Assembly: GCA_963764365.1 (NCBI GenBank) | Contig: CAVXSI010000022.1 | Location: 62,001-126,000 of the forward strand | DNA from: VRUE01 sp963764365 | Lineage (GTDB): Bacteria > Actinomycetota > Thermoleophilia > Solirubrobacterales > 70-9 | Length of the DNA stretch: 64,000 nt | Direction: 5' to 3' | Shown here: in pieces, positions 30,541-38,797 of the stretch | Layout: every line of letters starts with the position of its first letter | Numbering within the stretch: position 1 is the first letter of the stretch | The notes under the pieces: generated by a model | The model's database searches: none | The model's input: the letters and a program-made list of their open reading frames with translations, nothing else | What the model was told of the DNA's origin: nothing | Position numbers and translations under genes: made by a program

Positions 30541-31598
30541 AGAAGTTTCGGCTGAACCCGCTCGGCAGCATGATCACCACGGTCTCGCTGGCGATCGGAG
30601 TGGGGACCGCGGCCATCGTCTACCTCTGGGTGGTGGCGATCACCGGCCACGGCGAGGCCGCCGGCCCGATCGTCGTCGGCGCCGTCCTGGCGCTCGCGCT
30701 GGCGCTGGCGATCGGCGTCTACTTCGCCCGGCTCGTCGCCACCCGGGTGCGGCGAATCGAGGACGCGGCCCGCAAGGTCGCCGACGGCGACTTCGCGACC
30801 CGGATCCCGGTCGACAACTCCGGTCAGCTCGGACAGCTCGCCCGCACCTTCAACGAGATGCAGCGGCGGCTGGCCGAGCTCGACGGCGCCCGCAAGCAGT
30901 TCATCGCCAACGCCTCGCACGAGCTGCGCACGCCGATCTTCAGCCTCGGCGGCTTCGTCGAGCTGCTCGAAGAGGAGGACCCGAGCCCGGAGGAGCGAGC
31001 CGAGTTCGTGCGGACGATGCGCGATCAGATCGAGCGGCTGACCAAGCTCACCTCGGACCTGCTCAACCTCTCGCAGCTCGACGCCGGCGGCGTCGAGCTG
31101 CACCCGCACGCCGTCGACCTCGGCGCGCTCGCCCGCGACGTCGCCCGCGAGTTCGGCGCCCGCGCCGACCGGCACGGCTCGCGGCTCGAACTGCGAACGC
31201 CCGAGCGCCCGGTGCGTGCGGTCGCCGACCCGGATCGGGTGCGGCAGGTCATCCGTATCCTGCTCGACAACGCCCTCACCCACAATCCCGAGGGCACCAA
31301 CGTGACCGTGACCACCTACACCGCCAACCAGCGGGTGCAGCTGACCGTCTCCGACGACGGCCCCGGCATCCCCCAGCGCGCCCAGGGGCGCGTCTTCGAG
31401 CGCTTCTACACCGGCGACTCGGCGGGCGGGTCGGGGCTCGGGCTGGCGATCGCCCACGAGCTGGCGCAGCGGATGGGCGGCCACGTCGCGATCTCCTCCA
31501 GCGGCCGCTTCACCGCCTTCACGCTGGACCTCGCGCCGGCGCCGGCGGGGGCGCTGCCGACGCAGGCGAGCGGCGCCGCCGCGAAGGCGACCGGGTGA
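30537..31598 (+). CDS. Sensor histidine kinase
   Basis: 353 residues. Two membrane segments (about 12-35 and 42-62) with almost no extracytoplasmic loop, then HAMP (ATRVRRIEDAARKVADGDF, outlined), HisKA with phospho-acceptor His in NASHELRTPIFS, and HATPase: N box LLDNALTHNP, G1 DDGPGIP, F box VFERFY, G2 GSGLGLAIAHELA. The short loop suggests sensing within the membrane or through a partner. The start ATG 30537 overlaps the regulator stop, and its own stop overlaps the HtrA-like gene start (GTGA), so the three are translationally coupled. Confidence 0.92.
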   Translation: MKKFRLNPLGSMITTVSLAIGVGTAAIVYLWVVAITGHGEAAGPIVVGAVLALALALAIGVYFARLVATRVRRIEDAARKVADGDFATRIPVDNSGQLGQLARTFNEMQRRLAELDGARKQFIANASHELRTPIFSLGGFVELLEEEDPSPEERAEFVRTMRDQIERLTKLTSDLLNLSQLDAGGVELHPHAVDLGALARDVAREFGARADRHGSRLELRTPERPVRAVADPDRVRQVIRILLDNALTHNPEGTNVTVTTYTANQRVQLTVSDDGPGIPQRAQGRVFERFYTGDSAGGSGLGLAIAHELAQRMGGHVAISSSGRFTAFTLDLAPAPAGALPTQASGAAAKATG

Positions 31599-32731
31599 GG
31601 CTCCGGACCGGCGCCCTGGCGGCGCTGCTGGCGGCGCTGCTGGCCGGCTGCGGCGGCAGCGGGGGCTCCTCGGCGGGCGGGTCGGGGGAAGCGACGAAGA
31701 CGGCCACCCAGGTCGTCGTCGAGGCCGCCGACAGCGGCTTCGACCCGACCAGGGTCTACCGCCAAGCCTCCCCCGGGGTGGTCACGATCCGCTCGATCTT
31801 CGACAGCGGCGGCGCCGAAGGCTCCGGCTTCGTGCTCGACGCCGGCGGCCACCTGGTCACCAACGCCCACGTCGTCACCGACGGCGAAGGCGGCGGCCGC
31901 AAGGAGGCGAAGGCGGTCTACGTCGAGTTCCCGAACCGCAACGTCCTGCCGGCCAAGATCCTCGGCTTCGACCCGTTCGCCGACGTCGCCCTGCTGGAAG
32001 TGAGGTCCCCGGGCTTCCCGCTGCACCCGCTGAAGCTCGGCGACGACGGCGGGCTCGTCGTCGGCCAGCCGGTGGCGGCGATCGGCAACCCGTTCGGCGA
32101 GGAAGAGTCGCTCTCGGTCGGCGTCGTCTCGGCGATCGACCGCTCGGTCAGCTCGCTGACCCAATTCCAGATCGAGGGGGCGATCCAGACCGACACCTCG
32201 ATCAACCCCGGCAACTCGGGCGGCCCGCTGCTCGACGCCGCCGCCCGGGTGATCGGCATCAACCAGCAGATCGAGACCAACTCCGGCGCCAACGACGGGG
32301 TCGGCTTCGCGATCCCGATCTCGGCGGTGAAGCGATCGCTGGCGATGCTCAAGAAGAGCGGCGAAGCGGAGTACGCCTACATCGGCGTCTCCACCCAGCC
32401 GCTCTACCCGCAGCTCGCCGAAAAGCTCGGCCTCGACGCCGAATTCGGCGGCCTGATCGCCGAAGTGGTGCCCGGCGGCCCGGCCGACGAAGCGGGGCTG
32501 AAGGGCGGCGACGAAAAGCTCACCTTCCAGGGGGCGCCCTACCAGGTCGGCGGCGACACGATCCTCGCCGTCAACGGCCACGCGGCGGTCCAGCCCGACG
32601 ACCTCGCCCGCGACATCGCCGACCTCCCGCCCGGCCACGAGGTGACGCTCGAAATCCTTCACGCGGACAACAGCAAGGACCGGATCAAGGTCAAGCTGGG
32701 CAAGCGGCCGGCCCCCGGGTCGGGCGGCTGA
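31595..32731 (+). CDS. HtrA/DegP-type serine protease lipoprotein with PDZ domain
   Basis: 378 residues. N-terminal lipoprotein signal ALAALLAALLAGC (lipobox LAGC), then a trypsin-like domain with His in VTNAHVVTD, Asp in FDPFADVALLEV and Ser in INPGNSGGPLLD, and a PDZ domain (about 265-365: AYIGVSTQPLYPQ, GLIAEVVPGGPADEAGLKGGD, HEVTLEI). Extracytoplasmic quality control protease/chaperone. The start is GTG 31595, overlapping the kinase stop. The two-component system plus HtrA order is common in actinobacteria and implies regulation by envelope stress. Confidence 0.92.
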   Translation: MRLRTGALAALLAALLAGCGGSGGSSAGGSGEATKTATQVVVEAADSGFDPTRVYRQASPGVVTIRSIFDSGGAEGSGFVLDAGGHLVTNAHVVTDGEGGGRKEAKAVYVEFPNRNVLPAKILGFDPFADVALLEVRSPGFPLHPLKLGDDGGLVVGQPVAAIGNPFGEEESLSVGVVSAIDRSVSSLTQFQIEGAIQTDTSINPGNSGGPLLDAAARVIGINQQIETNSGANDGVGFAIPISAVKRSLAMLKKSGEAEYAYIGVSTQPLYPQLAEKLGLDAEFGGLIAEVVPGGPADEAGLKGGDEKLTFQGAPYQVGGDTILAVNGHAAVQPDDLARDIADLPPGHEVTLEILHADNSKDRIKVKLGKRPAPGSGG

Positions 32732-32779
32732 GCGGGGCCGTCCCGCCGCCCGGCCGCGCCAGCCTGTAGAAATCCGCCG

Positions 32780-34018
32780 GTGCTTCAGGAAGTCACCCTC
32801 GGCCAGAAGTCCCTCTCCGACTACACCCACATCGCCGGCAAGGAGGTGGCCGAGCAGATCCGCGAGCTCGCCGAGCCGCTGAAGGGCCAGCGGGTCCTGC
32901 ACGTCAGCGCGACCGCGTTCGGCGGCGGCGTCTCGGAGATCCTCTACACGCTGGTGCCGCTGATGCGCGACGCCGGCCTCGACGCCCACTGGCACGTCAT
33001 CTACGGCAGGGAAGAGTTCTACAACGCGACCAAGCTGCTGCACAACTCGCTGCAGGGCTCGGAGCAGACGCTGACCGACGAGCAGTGGGCGCTGTTCGAC
33101 GAGATCAACGCGCTCAACGCCGAGGATCTGCACGGCGGCTGGGACACGATCGTGGTCCACGACCCGCAGCCGATCGGCCTGCGCCGCGGCGCGCCGCAGA
33201 AGAGCCGCAACTGGGTCTGGCGCTGCCACATCGACCTCTCCGAGCCGAACCCGGCGCCGATCGCCCGCCTGCGGCCGCTGGTCGAGGAATACGACGCGAC
33301 CGTCTGGCACATGCCGGCCTACGTCCCGGCCGGGGTCGACGGCGCCGACGGGGTGCGGATCATGCCGCCGGCGATCGACCCGCTGTCGCCGAAGAACATG
33401 GCGTTCTCCCCCGACGACGCCTCGTTCGTCTGCCACCAGTTCGGGATCGACGTCGACCGGCCGCTGATCACCCAGGTCTCGCGCTTCGACCCCTGGAAGG
33501 ACCCGATCGGCGTGATCGACGCCTACCGCGCGGTGACCGAGCGGATGCCCGACGTGCAGCTGGCCCTGGTCGGCTCGATGGCCAGCGACGACCCGGAGGG
33601 CTGGGAGTTCTTCCAGGAGACGGTCGAATATGCCGACGGCGACCCCGACATCAAGATCCTCAACAACCTCAACAACGTCGGCGCGATCGAGGTCAACGCC
33701 TTCCAGTCGCAGTCCGACGTCTGCCTGCAGAAGTCGATCCGCGAGGGCTTCGGGCTGACCGTCACCGAGGCGCTCTGGAAGGGCCGCCCGACCGTCGCCG
33801 GCAACGTCGGCGGTATCCCCCTGCAGATCGAGGACGGCGTCAGCGGCTACCTGGTCGACTCGCCGCAGCAGTGCGCCCAGCGCTGCCTGGAGATCCTCGC
33901 CGACCCGGAGCTGGGCAAGCGGCTCGGCCGCAGCGGCAAGGAACACGCCCGGCGCGAGTTCCTGACCCCGCGCCTGCTGCGCGACTGGCTTGGGTTGTTG
34001 GGTGAACTCGGGGACTAG
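32780..34018 (+). CDS. treT: Trehalose-synthase-like glycosyltransferase (TreT, GT4)
   Basis: 412 residues, GT-B fold. It resembles TreT, which makes trehalose from a nucleotide-glucose and glucose. Seen: VLHVSATAFGGGVSEIL (acceptor-side glycine loop), DPQPIGL and RCHIDLS in the N-domain, QVSRFDPWKDPIGVIDAYR (donor-binding Arg/Lys region) and SIREGFGLTVTEALWKG.PTVAGNVGGIP (E-x7-E region) in the C-domain. Length matches TreT. The start is GTG 32780. It is followed by an OtsA-like gene with a 184-bp gap filled by a palindromic element, so the two probably form a trehalose/osmoprotection unit. Specificity is inferred from overall similarity. Confidence 0.8.
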   Translation: MLQEVTLGQKSLSDYTHIAGKEVAEQIRELAEPLKGQRVLHVSATAFGGGVSEILYTLVPLMRDAGLDAHWHVIYGREEFYNATKLLHNSLQGSEQTLTDEQWALFDEINALNAEDLHGGWDTIVVHDPQPIGLRRGAPQKSRNWVWRCHIDLSEPNPAPIARLRPLVEEYDATVWHMPAYVPAGVDGADGVRIMPPAIDPLSPKNMAFSPDDASFVCHQFGIDVDRPLITQVSRFDPWKDPIGVIDAYRAVTERMPDVQLALVGSMASDDPEGWEFFQETVEYADGDPDIKILNNLNNVGAIEVNAFQSQSDVCLQKSIREGFGLTVTEALWKGRPTVAGNVGGIPLQIEDGVSGYLVDSPQQCAQRCLEILADPELGKRLGRSGKEHARREFLTPRLLRDWLGLLGELGD

Positions 34019-34023
34019 ACACC

Positions 34024-34172
34024 CGATTCAAATTTCCGCACCCGCGGATGACGCGCCTGGCGCTGCGCCGGACCACCACCCGCCTCCTCGCGAATAGCGC
34101 CGCTATTCGCTCGTCGACGTGCGGCGCCCGGCTTGGCCAGTCACGACCCCGCGTGCAGGCAGATTTGAATCG
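34024..34172. repeat. Palindromic element, type A, between treT and otsA-like genes
   Basis: Arms CGATTCAAAT...AGATTTGAATCG (34024 and up to 34172), central palindrome GCGAATAGCGCCGCTATTCGC (34090-34110), shoulder ACGCGCCTGGCG shared with the reverse complement of the birA element (939-1102), and CTCGTCGACGT/CCCGGCTTGG similar to the element at 4216. It ends about 30 bases before the downstream start. Confidence 0.7.
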
Positions 34173-34202
34173 ATCGTCCAGTCCCTCAGTAGGGTGAAAA
34201 CT

Positions 34203-35669
34203 GTGAAAAAGGGAACCGATCCGCTGATCATCGTGTCGAACCGGGGACCCGCGCAGTTCGAGCGCGACGAGGCCGGCGAGCGGACCGTGCGGCGCGGCGG
34301 CGGCGGCCTGGTGACGGCGCTGTCGGGGCTGGTCTCCCACCGCGAGGCGCTGTGGATCGCCTCGGCGATGACCGACGAGGACGTCGCCGTGTCCGAGGAG
34401 CAGGGCGGGCCGGTCGAGCTGTCGATCGACGAGATCGACTACCGGGTGCTGCTGGTCGACAGCGATGCCGAAGCCTACGACCGCTTCTACAACGTGATCG
34501 CCAACCCGATCCTCTGGTTCGTCCAGCACTACCTCTGGGACCTCTCCAACGCGCCCGACATCCGTCAGGAGGAGCTCGACGCCTGGGACTACGGCTACCA
34601 GGCGGTCAACCGCGACATCGCCCGCGCCGTGCTGGGGCAGATCGAGAGCCGCGAGCGGCCGCTGGTGATGCTGCACGACTACCACCTCTACACCGCGCCG
34701 GGGATGATCCGCGCCCAGCGGCCGGACGTCTTCCTGCACCACTTCGTCCACATCCCCTGGGCGCAACCGGACAGCTGGCGGGTGCTGCCGGGGCGGATCC
34801 GCGAGGCGATCTTCCGCGGCATGCTCGCCAACGACATCATCGGCTTCCACACCCACGCCCACTGCATGAACTTCCTCCGCTGCTGCGACGAGCTGCTGGA
34901 GGCCGACGTCGACTACGAGGGGGTCGTCGTCCGCCACGCCGGCGGCGAGACCAGGGCCCGCGCCTACCCGCTCTCGATCGACGCCGAGCGGCTGCGCCGG
35001 GTGGCGGCGACGGCCGAGGTCGCCGAGTACGAGCGCGAGGTGCAGCGCCGGCGCCGCGAGCACCTGATCCTCCGCGTCGACCGCGCCGACCTCTCGAAGA
35101 ACGTGCTGCGCGGCTTCACCGCCTTCGACGTCTTCCTCGAGCAGCACCCCGAGTTCCGCGAGAAGGTCACCTTCATCGCCCACCTGCAGCCCTCGCGCCA
35201 GGACGTGCCCGAGTACGCCGAGTACCTGGAACGGATCGAGGCGCTGGTAGCCGTCGTCAACCACAAGCACGGCACCACCGACTGGATGCCGATCGACCTG
35301 AAGATCTACGAGAACTTCCCCGAGGCGGTCGCCCGCTACAAGCACTTCGACCTGCTGATGGTCAACTCGATCTTCGACGGGATGAACCTGGTCGCCAAGG
35401 AGGCGCCGGCGGTCAACACCCGCGACGGCGTCCTGATGCTCTCCGAGAACACCGGCTCGCACGAGGAGCTGGCCGACTGCGTCCTCTCGGTCAACCCGTT
35501 CGACATCCAGGAGCAGGCCGACGCGATCTACCGCGCCCTGACCATGGACCCCGAGGAGCGGCGGTTGCGGGCGACGCATCTGAAGGAGATCATCTACTCG
35601 CGCAATCCGGGGGATTGGGTCGACGATCAGCTGAAGGACATCGCCGAGCTGCGGGAGGCGGTTGCGTAG
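34203..35669 (+). CDS. otsA: Trehalose-6-phosphate synthase-like glycosyltransferase (GT20)
   Basis: 488 residues. Makes trehalose-6-phosphate from UDP- or ADP-glucose and glucose-6-phosphate, if true to family. Seen: LIIVSNRGPAQF (instead of the usual VSNRLP), FYNVIANPILWFVQHYLWD, MLHDYHLYTAPGMIR, HFVHIPWAQPD, IGFHTHAHCMNFLR, YPLSIDAE, RVDRADLSKNVLRG (donor site), and DGMNLVAKE with LSENTGSHEEL near the end (D/NGMNLV..E is the hallmark). No phosphatase domain. The start is GTG 34203, with AGGG 8 bases upstream; GTG 34194 is also in frame. The family variant is somewhat divergent, so glucosylglycerol- or other glycosyl-phosphate synthesis is possible. Confidence 0.82.
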   Translation: MKKGTDPLIIVSNRGPAQFERDEAGERTVRRGGGGLVTALSGLVSHREALWIASAMTDEDVAVSEEQGGPVELSIDEIDYRVLLVDSDAEAYDRFYNVIANPILWFVQHYLWDLSNAPDIRQEELDAWDYGYQAVNRDIARAVLGQIESRERPLVMLHDYHLYTAPGMIRAQRPDVFLHHFVHIPWAQPDSWRVLPGRIREAIFRGMLANDIIGFHTHAHCMNFLRCCDELLEADVDYEGVVVRHAGGETRARAYPLSIDAERLRRVAATAEVAEYEREVQRRRREHLILRVDRADLSKNVLRGFTAFDVFLEQHPEFREKVTFIAHLQPSRQDVPEYAEYLERIEALVAVVNHKHGTTDWMPIDLKIYENFPEAVARYKHFDLLMVNSIFDGMNLVAKEAPAVNTRDGVLMLSENTGSHEELADCVLSVNPFDIQEQADAIYRALTMDPEERRLRATHLKEIIYSRNPGDWVDDQLKDIAELREAVA

Positions 35670-35781
35670 GGAGGAGTTGGGTGCCCCTCCTCTCTCAACT
35701 TTTTCGCCGGTAACGGGCGTCTCTCGCCGACTGCCTCGGGCGAAAAAGTACAAGCCGTTCGGAGGGGCACCCAACTCCTCC
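35670..35781. repeat. Palindromic element, type B, directly after the otsA-like stop
   Basis: Perfect 21-base arms (35670-35690 and 35761-35781) starting at the base after the otsA-like TAG. Core on this strand: TCAACTTTTTCGCCGG...CGTCTCTCGCCGA...CGGGCGAAAAAGTACAAGCCG. The same core in opposite orientation lies at 36465-36571 with different arms. Confidence 0.8.
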
Positions 35782-35896
35782 TGACAAGCGCCGCCGTTGC
35801 TCGGCGATGCCCCGGAGCTGGGGGTGGCTCACCCCCCGGACCGCCCTCTTCTTGGAGCTGGGGGGAGAACCGGGGCGGCTGGCGGCTTGGACCTGT

Positions 35897-36439
35897 ATGG
35901 GATTGCGCGTTCGCTGGCGGGCGGCTTGGAAGGGAGCTGCGATCGTCCTTCGTGGACTGCTGGCGTTGATCCTGCTGCCGCAGCTGCTGAGACCCCCTGA
36001 GGCGGCGCCTGTGCCGGCCGATGTCGGCCTGCCCCACCTGGTGAAGCCCGTTCGGCGTCCACGCCGGCAGGGCGCTGCTCAACAGCTGCGGCGGCTCGGG
36101 CGGGAGGCGTCGGGTCGGGATGCCCGCCGCCGGGCAAAGCCTGCGCAGGGCAAGGCTGGTGCCGCCGGGCGATCCCGTCCCTCCGCCCGGAGTAGGTCGA
36201 AGCCCAAGCCCGGTGCCGCCGCTCGACACCAGGACCCGCCCGCCACGCGGCCCGTCCCGGCCGTCCCTCCGCCGCCCCAGGTCTCCGAGGTCCCAGCGCC
36301 AGCCCCGGCCCGCGAACCCGTCCCGGCGCCCGCGCCCGAAGCTCCCCCACAAGTGCCCGCGCCACGCCAGCCTGAAGCTCCCTCACAAGCGCCCGCGCCG
36401 CCCCCGAGCGACGGCTCCGAGGAGTTCGCGCCCCATTAG
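35897..36439 (+). CDS. Proline/alanine-rich single-pass membrane protein
   Basis: 180 residues, not recognised. One hydrophobic segment near the N-terminus (AAIVLRGLLALILLPQLL), then a basic region (about 40-100) and a long Pro/Ala-rich tail (PVPAVPPPPQ, PAPAPEAPPQVPAP and similar), probably extended across the wall. The start is ATG 35897; an in-frame start at 35807 adds a stretch of doubtful value. It is the only gene between two inverted type B elements (35670 and 36465), so it could have travelled with them, but it lacks any transposition signature and its codon use is ordinary for the genome. Confidence 0.5.
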   Translation: MGLRVRWRAAWKGAAIVLRGLLALILLPQLLRPPEAAPVPADVGLPHLVKPVRRPRRQGAAQQLRRLGREASGRDARRRAKPAQGKAGAAGRSRPSARSRSKPKPGAAARHQDPPATRPVPAVPPPPQVSEVPAPAPAREPVPAPAPEAPPQVPAPRQPEAPSQAPAPPPSDGSEEFAPH

Positions 36440-36464
36440 CGGATTGCCTCTCGAACCTGGAAAA

Positions 36465-36571
36465 GGCGCCGGGTGACCCTCCCGGCGGCTTGTACTTTTT
36501 CGCCCGAGCGCGCAACCGAGAGACGCCCCGCTGCCGGCGAAAAAGTTGAGCCGGGAGGGTCACCCGACGCC
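36465..36571. repeat. Palindromic element, type B, inverted relative to 35670
   Basis: 22-base arms (36465-36486 and 36550-36571, one mismatch). The reverse complement of its core aligns with that of 35670-35781 through CTCAACTTTTTCGCCGG, CGTCTCTCG and CGGGCGAAAAAGTACAAGCC; the arms do not align. It lies 34 bp upstream of the rpsF promoter box. Confidence 0.8.
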
Positions 36572-36604
36572 CCCACCCGCCTGAGGTAAACGGCGCAGCA
36601 CCGC

Positions 36605-36610
36605 TATAGT
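36605..36610 (+). promoter_or_regulatory. -10 box of the rpsF-ssb operon
   Basis: TATAGT lies 11 bases before the TTG start of rpsF; no Shine-Dalgarno lies between, so the transcript has at most a few leader bases. No convincing -35 box seen. Confidence 0.45.
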
Positions 36611-36621
36611 CCCACGCCGTT

Positions 36622-37161
36622 TTGGCCGCGCAGCGCGAATACGAGTTGGTCCTGATGCTCGACCCCGGGCGGGACGCCCCCGGCCGCGACGCGGTCGCCG
36701 GCGAGGCGAGGTCGCAGATCGAGGCCGCCGGGACGCTGAAGCACGAGAACAACTGGGGCCTGCGCAAGCTGGCCTACGAGATCGAGCGGCGCAACGAGGC
36801 CGACTACCGCTGGTTCCGCTTCGAAGCGCCGACCGAGCTGCTCGAGCAGCTCAACCACAACCTGCGGATCGCCGAGGGGGTGCTGCGCTTCCGGATCTTC
36901 AAAGTCGACGCCTCGGCGCCGGTGATCGTGCCGCCGGCGACCGCCGCTCCCGGCCCCGGCGCATCGCGCGAGCGACCCGCCGAGGCGGCGCCCGAGGCGG
37001 CGCCAGAGACTCCCGCCGCGGCCGCGCCGGCAGCTCCCGCGGCCGTCGCCGAGCCTCCCGCGGAGGCCGCGCCCGAGCCCGCTGCCGAGGCGGCTGCCGA
37101 GGCTCCCGAGCCGGCCGCCGAGACCGGCGCGGGCGAGCCGGCTCCTCCCGCTTCCGAGTAA
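36622..37161 (+). CDS. rpsF: 30S ribosomal protein S6 with acidic Ala/Pro tail
   Basis: 179 residues; S6 proper covers about 1-95: REYELVLMLDPG at the start, LKHENNWGLRKLAYEIERRNEADYRWFRF (outlined), and NHNLRIAEGVLRFRIFKVD. Binds 16S rRNA together with S18 in the platform of the small subunit. The remaining 80 residues are an Ala/Pro/Glu-rich low-complexity tail, longer than in most bacteria, probably disordered. The start is TTG 36622, because the family begins just after it and a TATAGT box lies 11 bases upstream. First gene of the rpsF-ssb-rpsR-rplI cluster. Confidence 0.92.
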   Translation: MAAQREYELVLMLDPGRDAPGRDAVAGEARSQIEAAGTLKHENNWGLRKLAYEIERRNEADYRWFRFEAPTELLEQLNHNLRIAEGVLRFRIFKVDASAPVIVPPATAAPGPGASRERPAEAAPEAAPETPAAAAPAAPAAVAEPPAEAAPEPAAEAAAEAPEPAAETGAGEPAPPASE

Positions 37162-37258
37162 CCGTCTTTTCGCGCAGATTCCGCCTTCGGGGGGGAGAGT
37201 TTCGCCGCCTGCGCTCTTAGACTGGTATCTCGATAAACGATCCAGAGGAGTGAGAGCC

Positions 37259-37747
37259 GTGGCGGCTTCGAACATCAACGTGGTGGTCATCACCGGGAAC
37301 CTGACCCGCGATCCGGAGCTGCGCAGCACGCCGGGCGGGACCTCCGTCTGCAAGATGCGGGTGGCGGTCAACAGCCGCCGCAAGGACCAGAGCGGCAACT
37401 GGGTCGACAAGCCCAACTACTTCGACGTGACCGTCTGGGGCGCGCAGGGCGAGAACTGCGCCAGCTACCTCAACAAGGGCCGCCCGGTGGCGGTCGAAGG
37501 CCGGCTCGACTGGCGCGAGTGGGAGGACAAAGAAGGCGGCAAACGGCAGAACGTCGAAATCATCGCCAACTCGGTCCAGTTCCTCGGCTCGCGCGACGGC
37601 GGCGGCGGTGGCGGCGGTGGTGGAAACGGCAACGGATTCACCCCGAGCAGCGACACCCCGGCCGACACCTCCGACTTCGACGGCGCTCCGCCGGCCGCCG
37701 GAGCCGCGACCGGCGCCGGCGGCGCCGACGAGGACATTCCCTTCTAG
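37259..37747 (+). CDS. ssb: Single-stranded DNA-binding protein
   Basis: 162 residues. OB-fold: INVVVITGNLTRDPELRSTPGG, CKMRVAVNSRR, KPNYFDVTVWGAQGENCASYLNKGRPVAVEGRLDWREW (outlined), VEIIANSVQFLG. A Gly-rich linker follows and the acidic tip DEDIPF that binds replication and repair partners. The start is GTG 37259 (AASNIN), 8 bases after AGAGGAG; GTG 37250 is less well placed. Protects single-stranded DNA in replication, recombination and repair. A 128-bp palindromic element begins at the base after its stop codon. Confidence 0.93.
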   Translation: MAASNINVVVITGNLTRDPELRSTPGGTSVCKMRVAVNSRRKDQSGNWVDKPNYFDVTVWGAQGENCASYLNKGRPVAVEGRLDWREWEDKEGGKRQNVEIIANSVQFLGSRDGGGGGGGGGNGNGFTPSSDTPADTSDFDGAPPAAGAATGAGGADEDIPF

Positions 37748-37875
37748 CCGAGTCGCGTCCAGGCGCCGCCAGGCACGGACGCAGGGAGGCCGACAAGGGG
37801 AGCGCACTGCACAAGTGCGTGACCCGAAGGCGGCCGACCGAGGACGCCGCATGGCGGCGTTTGGACGCGACTCGG
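37748..37875. repeat. Palindromic element, type A, between ssb and rpsR
   Basis: 24-base arms with two mismatches (CCGAGTCGCGTCCA at 37748-37761, complement at 37862-37875) starting directly after the ssb stop. Shoulders GACGCAGGGAGGCCGA and GCGGCCGACCGAGGACGCCGCA (outlined) match the birA insert; the central hairpin CGCACT/AGTGCG does not. Confidence 0.8.
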
Positions 37876-37893
37876 TAGCATCCCGGCTCGCTT

Positions 37894-38160
37894 ATGGCAC
37901 GACCCAGAGAGAACGACTCGGGAACGCAGCGGCGCGGACGGCGCGGCGCGGATCGTGCGCGGCCGCGCAAATACACCCGGATCAACTCCGAGGCGGTCGA
38001 CTACAAGGATCTCAACCTGCTGCGGCGCTTCCTCTCCGACAAGGGGAAGACCCGCGGCAGGCGCGTCACCGGCCTCTCGCGCAAGCACCAGCGGCAGCTC
38101 TCGGTGGCGGTGAAACGGGCGCGCGAGATCGCCCTGCTGCCCTACGTCGGAGAGCGCTAG
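37894..38160 (+). CDS. rpsR: 30S ribosomal protein S18
   Basis: 88 residues. S18 signature region YKDLNLLRRFLSDKGKTRGRRVTGLSRKHQRQLSVAVKRAREIALLPYV (outlined, about 35-83), which binds 16S rRNA and S6. The N-terminal 30 residues are Arg-rich and variable, as usual. No zinc-binding cysteines, so it is the zinc-independent form. It lies 4 bp before rplI. The transcript coming from rpsF and ssb must pass through the palindromic element upstream. Confidence 0.93.
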   Translation: MARPRENDSGTQRRGRRGADRARPRKYTRINSEAVDYKDLNLLRRFLSDKGKTRGRRVTGLSRKHQRQLSVAVKRAREIALLPYVGER

Positions 38161-38164
38161 GCCG

Positions 38165-38617
38165 ATGGCTCAAGCGATTCTGCTCGAGGACGTCGATACC
38201 CTCGGCCGGCAGGGCGAGCCGGTCGAGGTCGCGCCGGGCTATCTGCGCAACTACCTGATCCCGCGCAAGCTGGCGGCAGCGGCCACACCGGGGGCGCTGG
38301 AGGAGGCGCAGCGACGCCAGGCGGCGACCGAGCGGGCCGAACGCCTGCGGGCCGAGCGCGAAGAGCAGGCGGCGGCGCTGCTCTCGAAAACCGTGCTGAC
38401 GATCCAGCAGCGCGCCGACGACGGCGGCCACCTGTTCGGCTCGGTCGGCGCGAAGGAGATCGTCGATGCGATCCGCGAGGCGCGCGACCTGCGGATCGAC
38501 CGCCGCAAAGTCCGCCTCGAGCAGCCGATCCGCGAGATCGGCACCCACATGGTCGAGATCGAGCTGAGCGACGGCGCCGTCGCCACCGTGAAGACGATCG
38601 TCGCCGAGGAGAGCTGA
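38165..38617 (+). CDS. rplI: 50S ribosomal protein L9
   Basis: 150 residues. Seen: ILLEDVDTLGRQGEPVEVAPGYLRNYLIPRKLA (outlined, the L9 signature; the usual V-L-G-K-G is L-G-R-Q-G), a long central helix rich in Glu/Arg (about 45-80), and the C-terminal domain DDGGHLFGSVGAKEI, HMVEIELSDGAVATVKTIV. Binds 23S rRNA at the L1 stalk base. Length is standard. The 180 bp between it and dnaB contain a GC-rich hairpin (about 38765-38785) but no gene. Confidence 0.93.
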   Translation: MAQAILLEDVDTLGRQGEPVEVAPGYLRNYLIPRKLAAAATPGALEEAQRRQAATERAERLRAEREEQAAALLSKTVLTIQQRADDGGHLFGSVGAKEIVDAIREARDLRIDRRKVRLEQPIREIGTHMVEIELSDGAVATVKTIVAEES

Positions 38618-38797
38618 CCGCCGAGCGGTCTGCCGGCCCGGCCGACTCGCCGCGCCGGGGCGAGGACGCGGTTCGGATCGGGGCCCGCTCCCGCCCGCCG
38701 GATTCTCTCCCTAATTGCTGGCATGCCCGCGCTGCCGGGCGGCGGGCTCTGGTTTGCTGCGAGGGGGGCGAATCCGCCGCCCCTGGCCCTTAACTAA

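Noticed and set aside
31406..33946. 846-codon minus-strand open frame opposite the protease and treT genes
   Set aside because: Antisense shadow with repetitive D/V/R/L composition; plus-strand genes have complete catalytic motifs and coupled starts.
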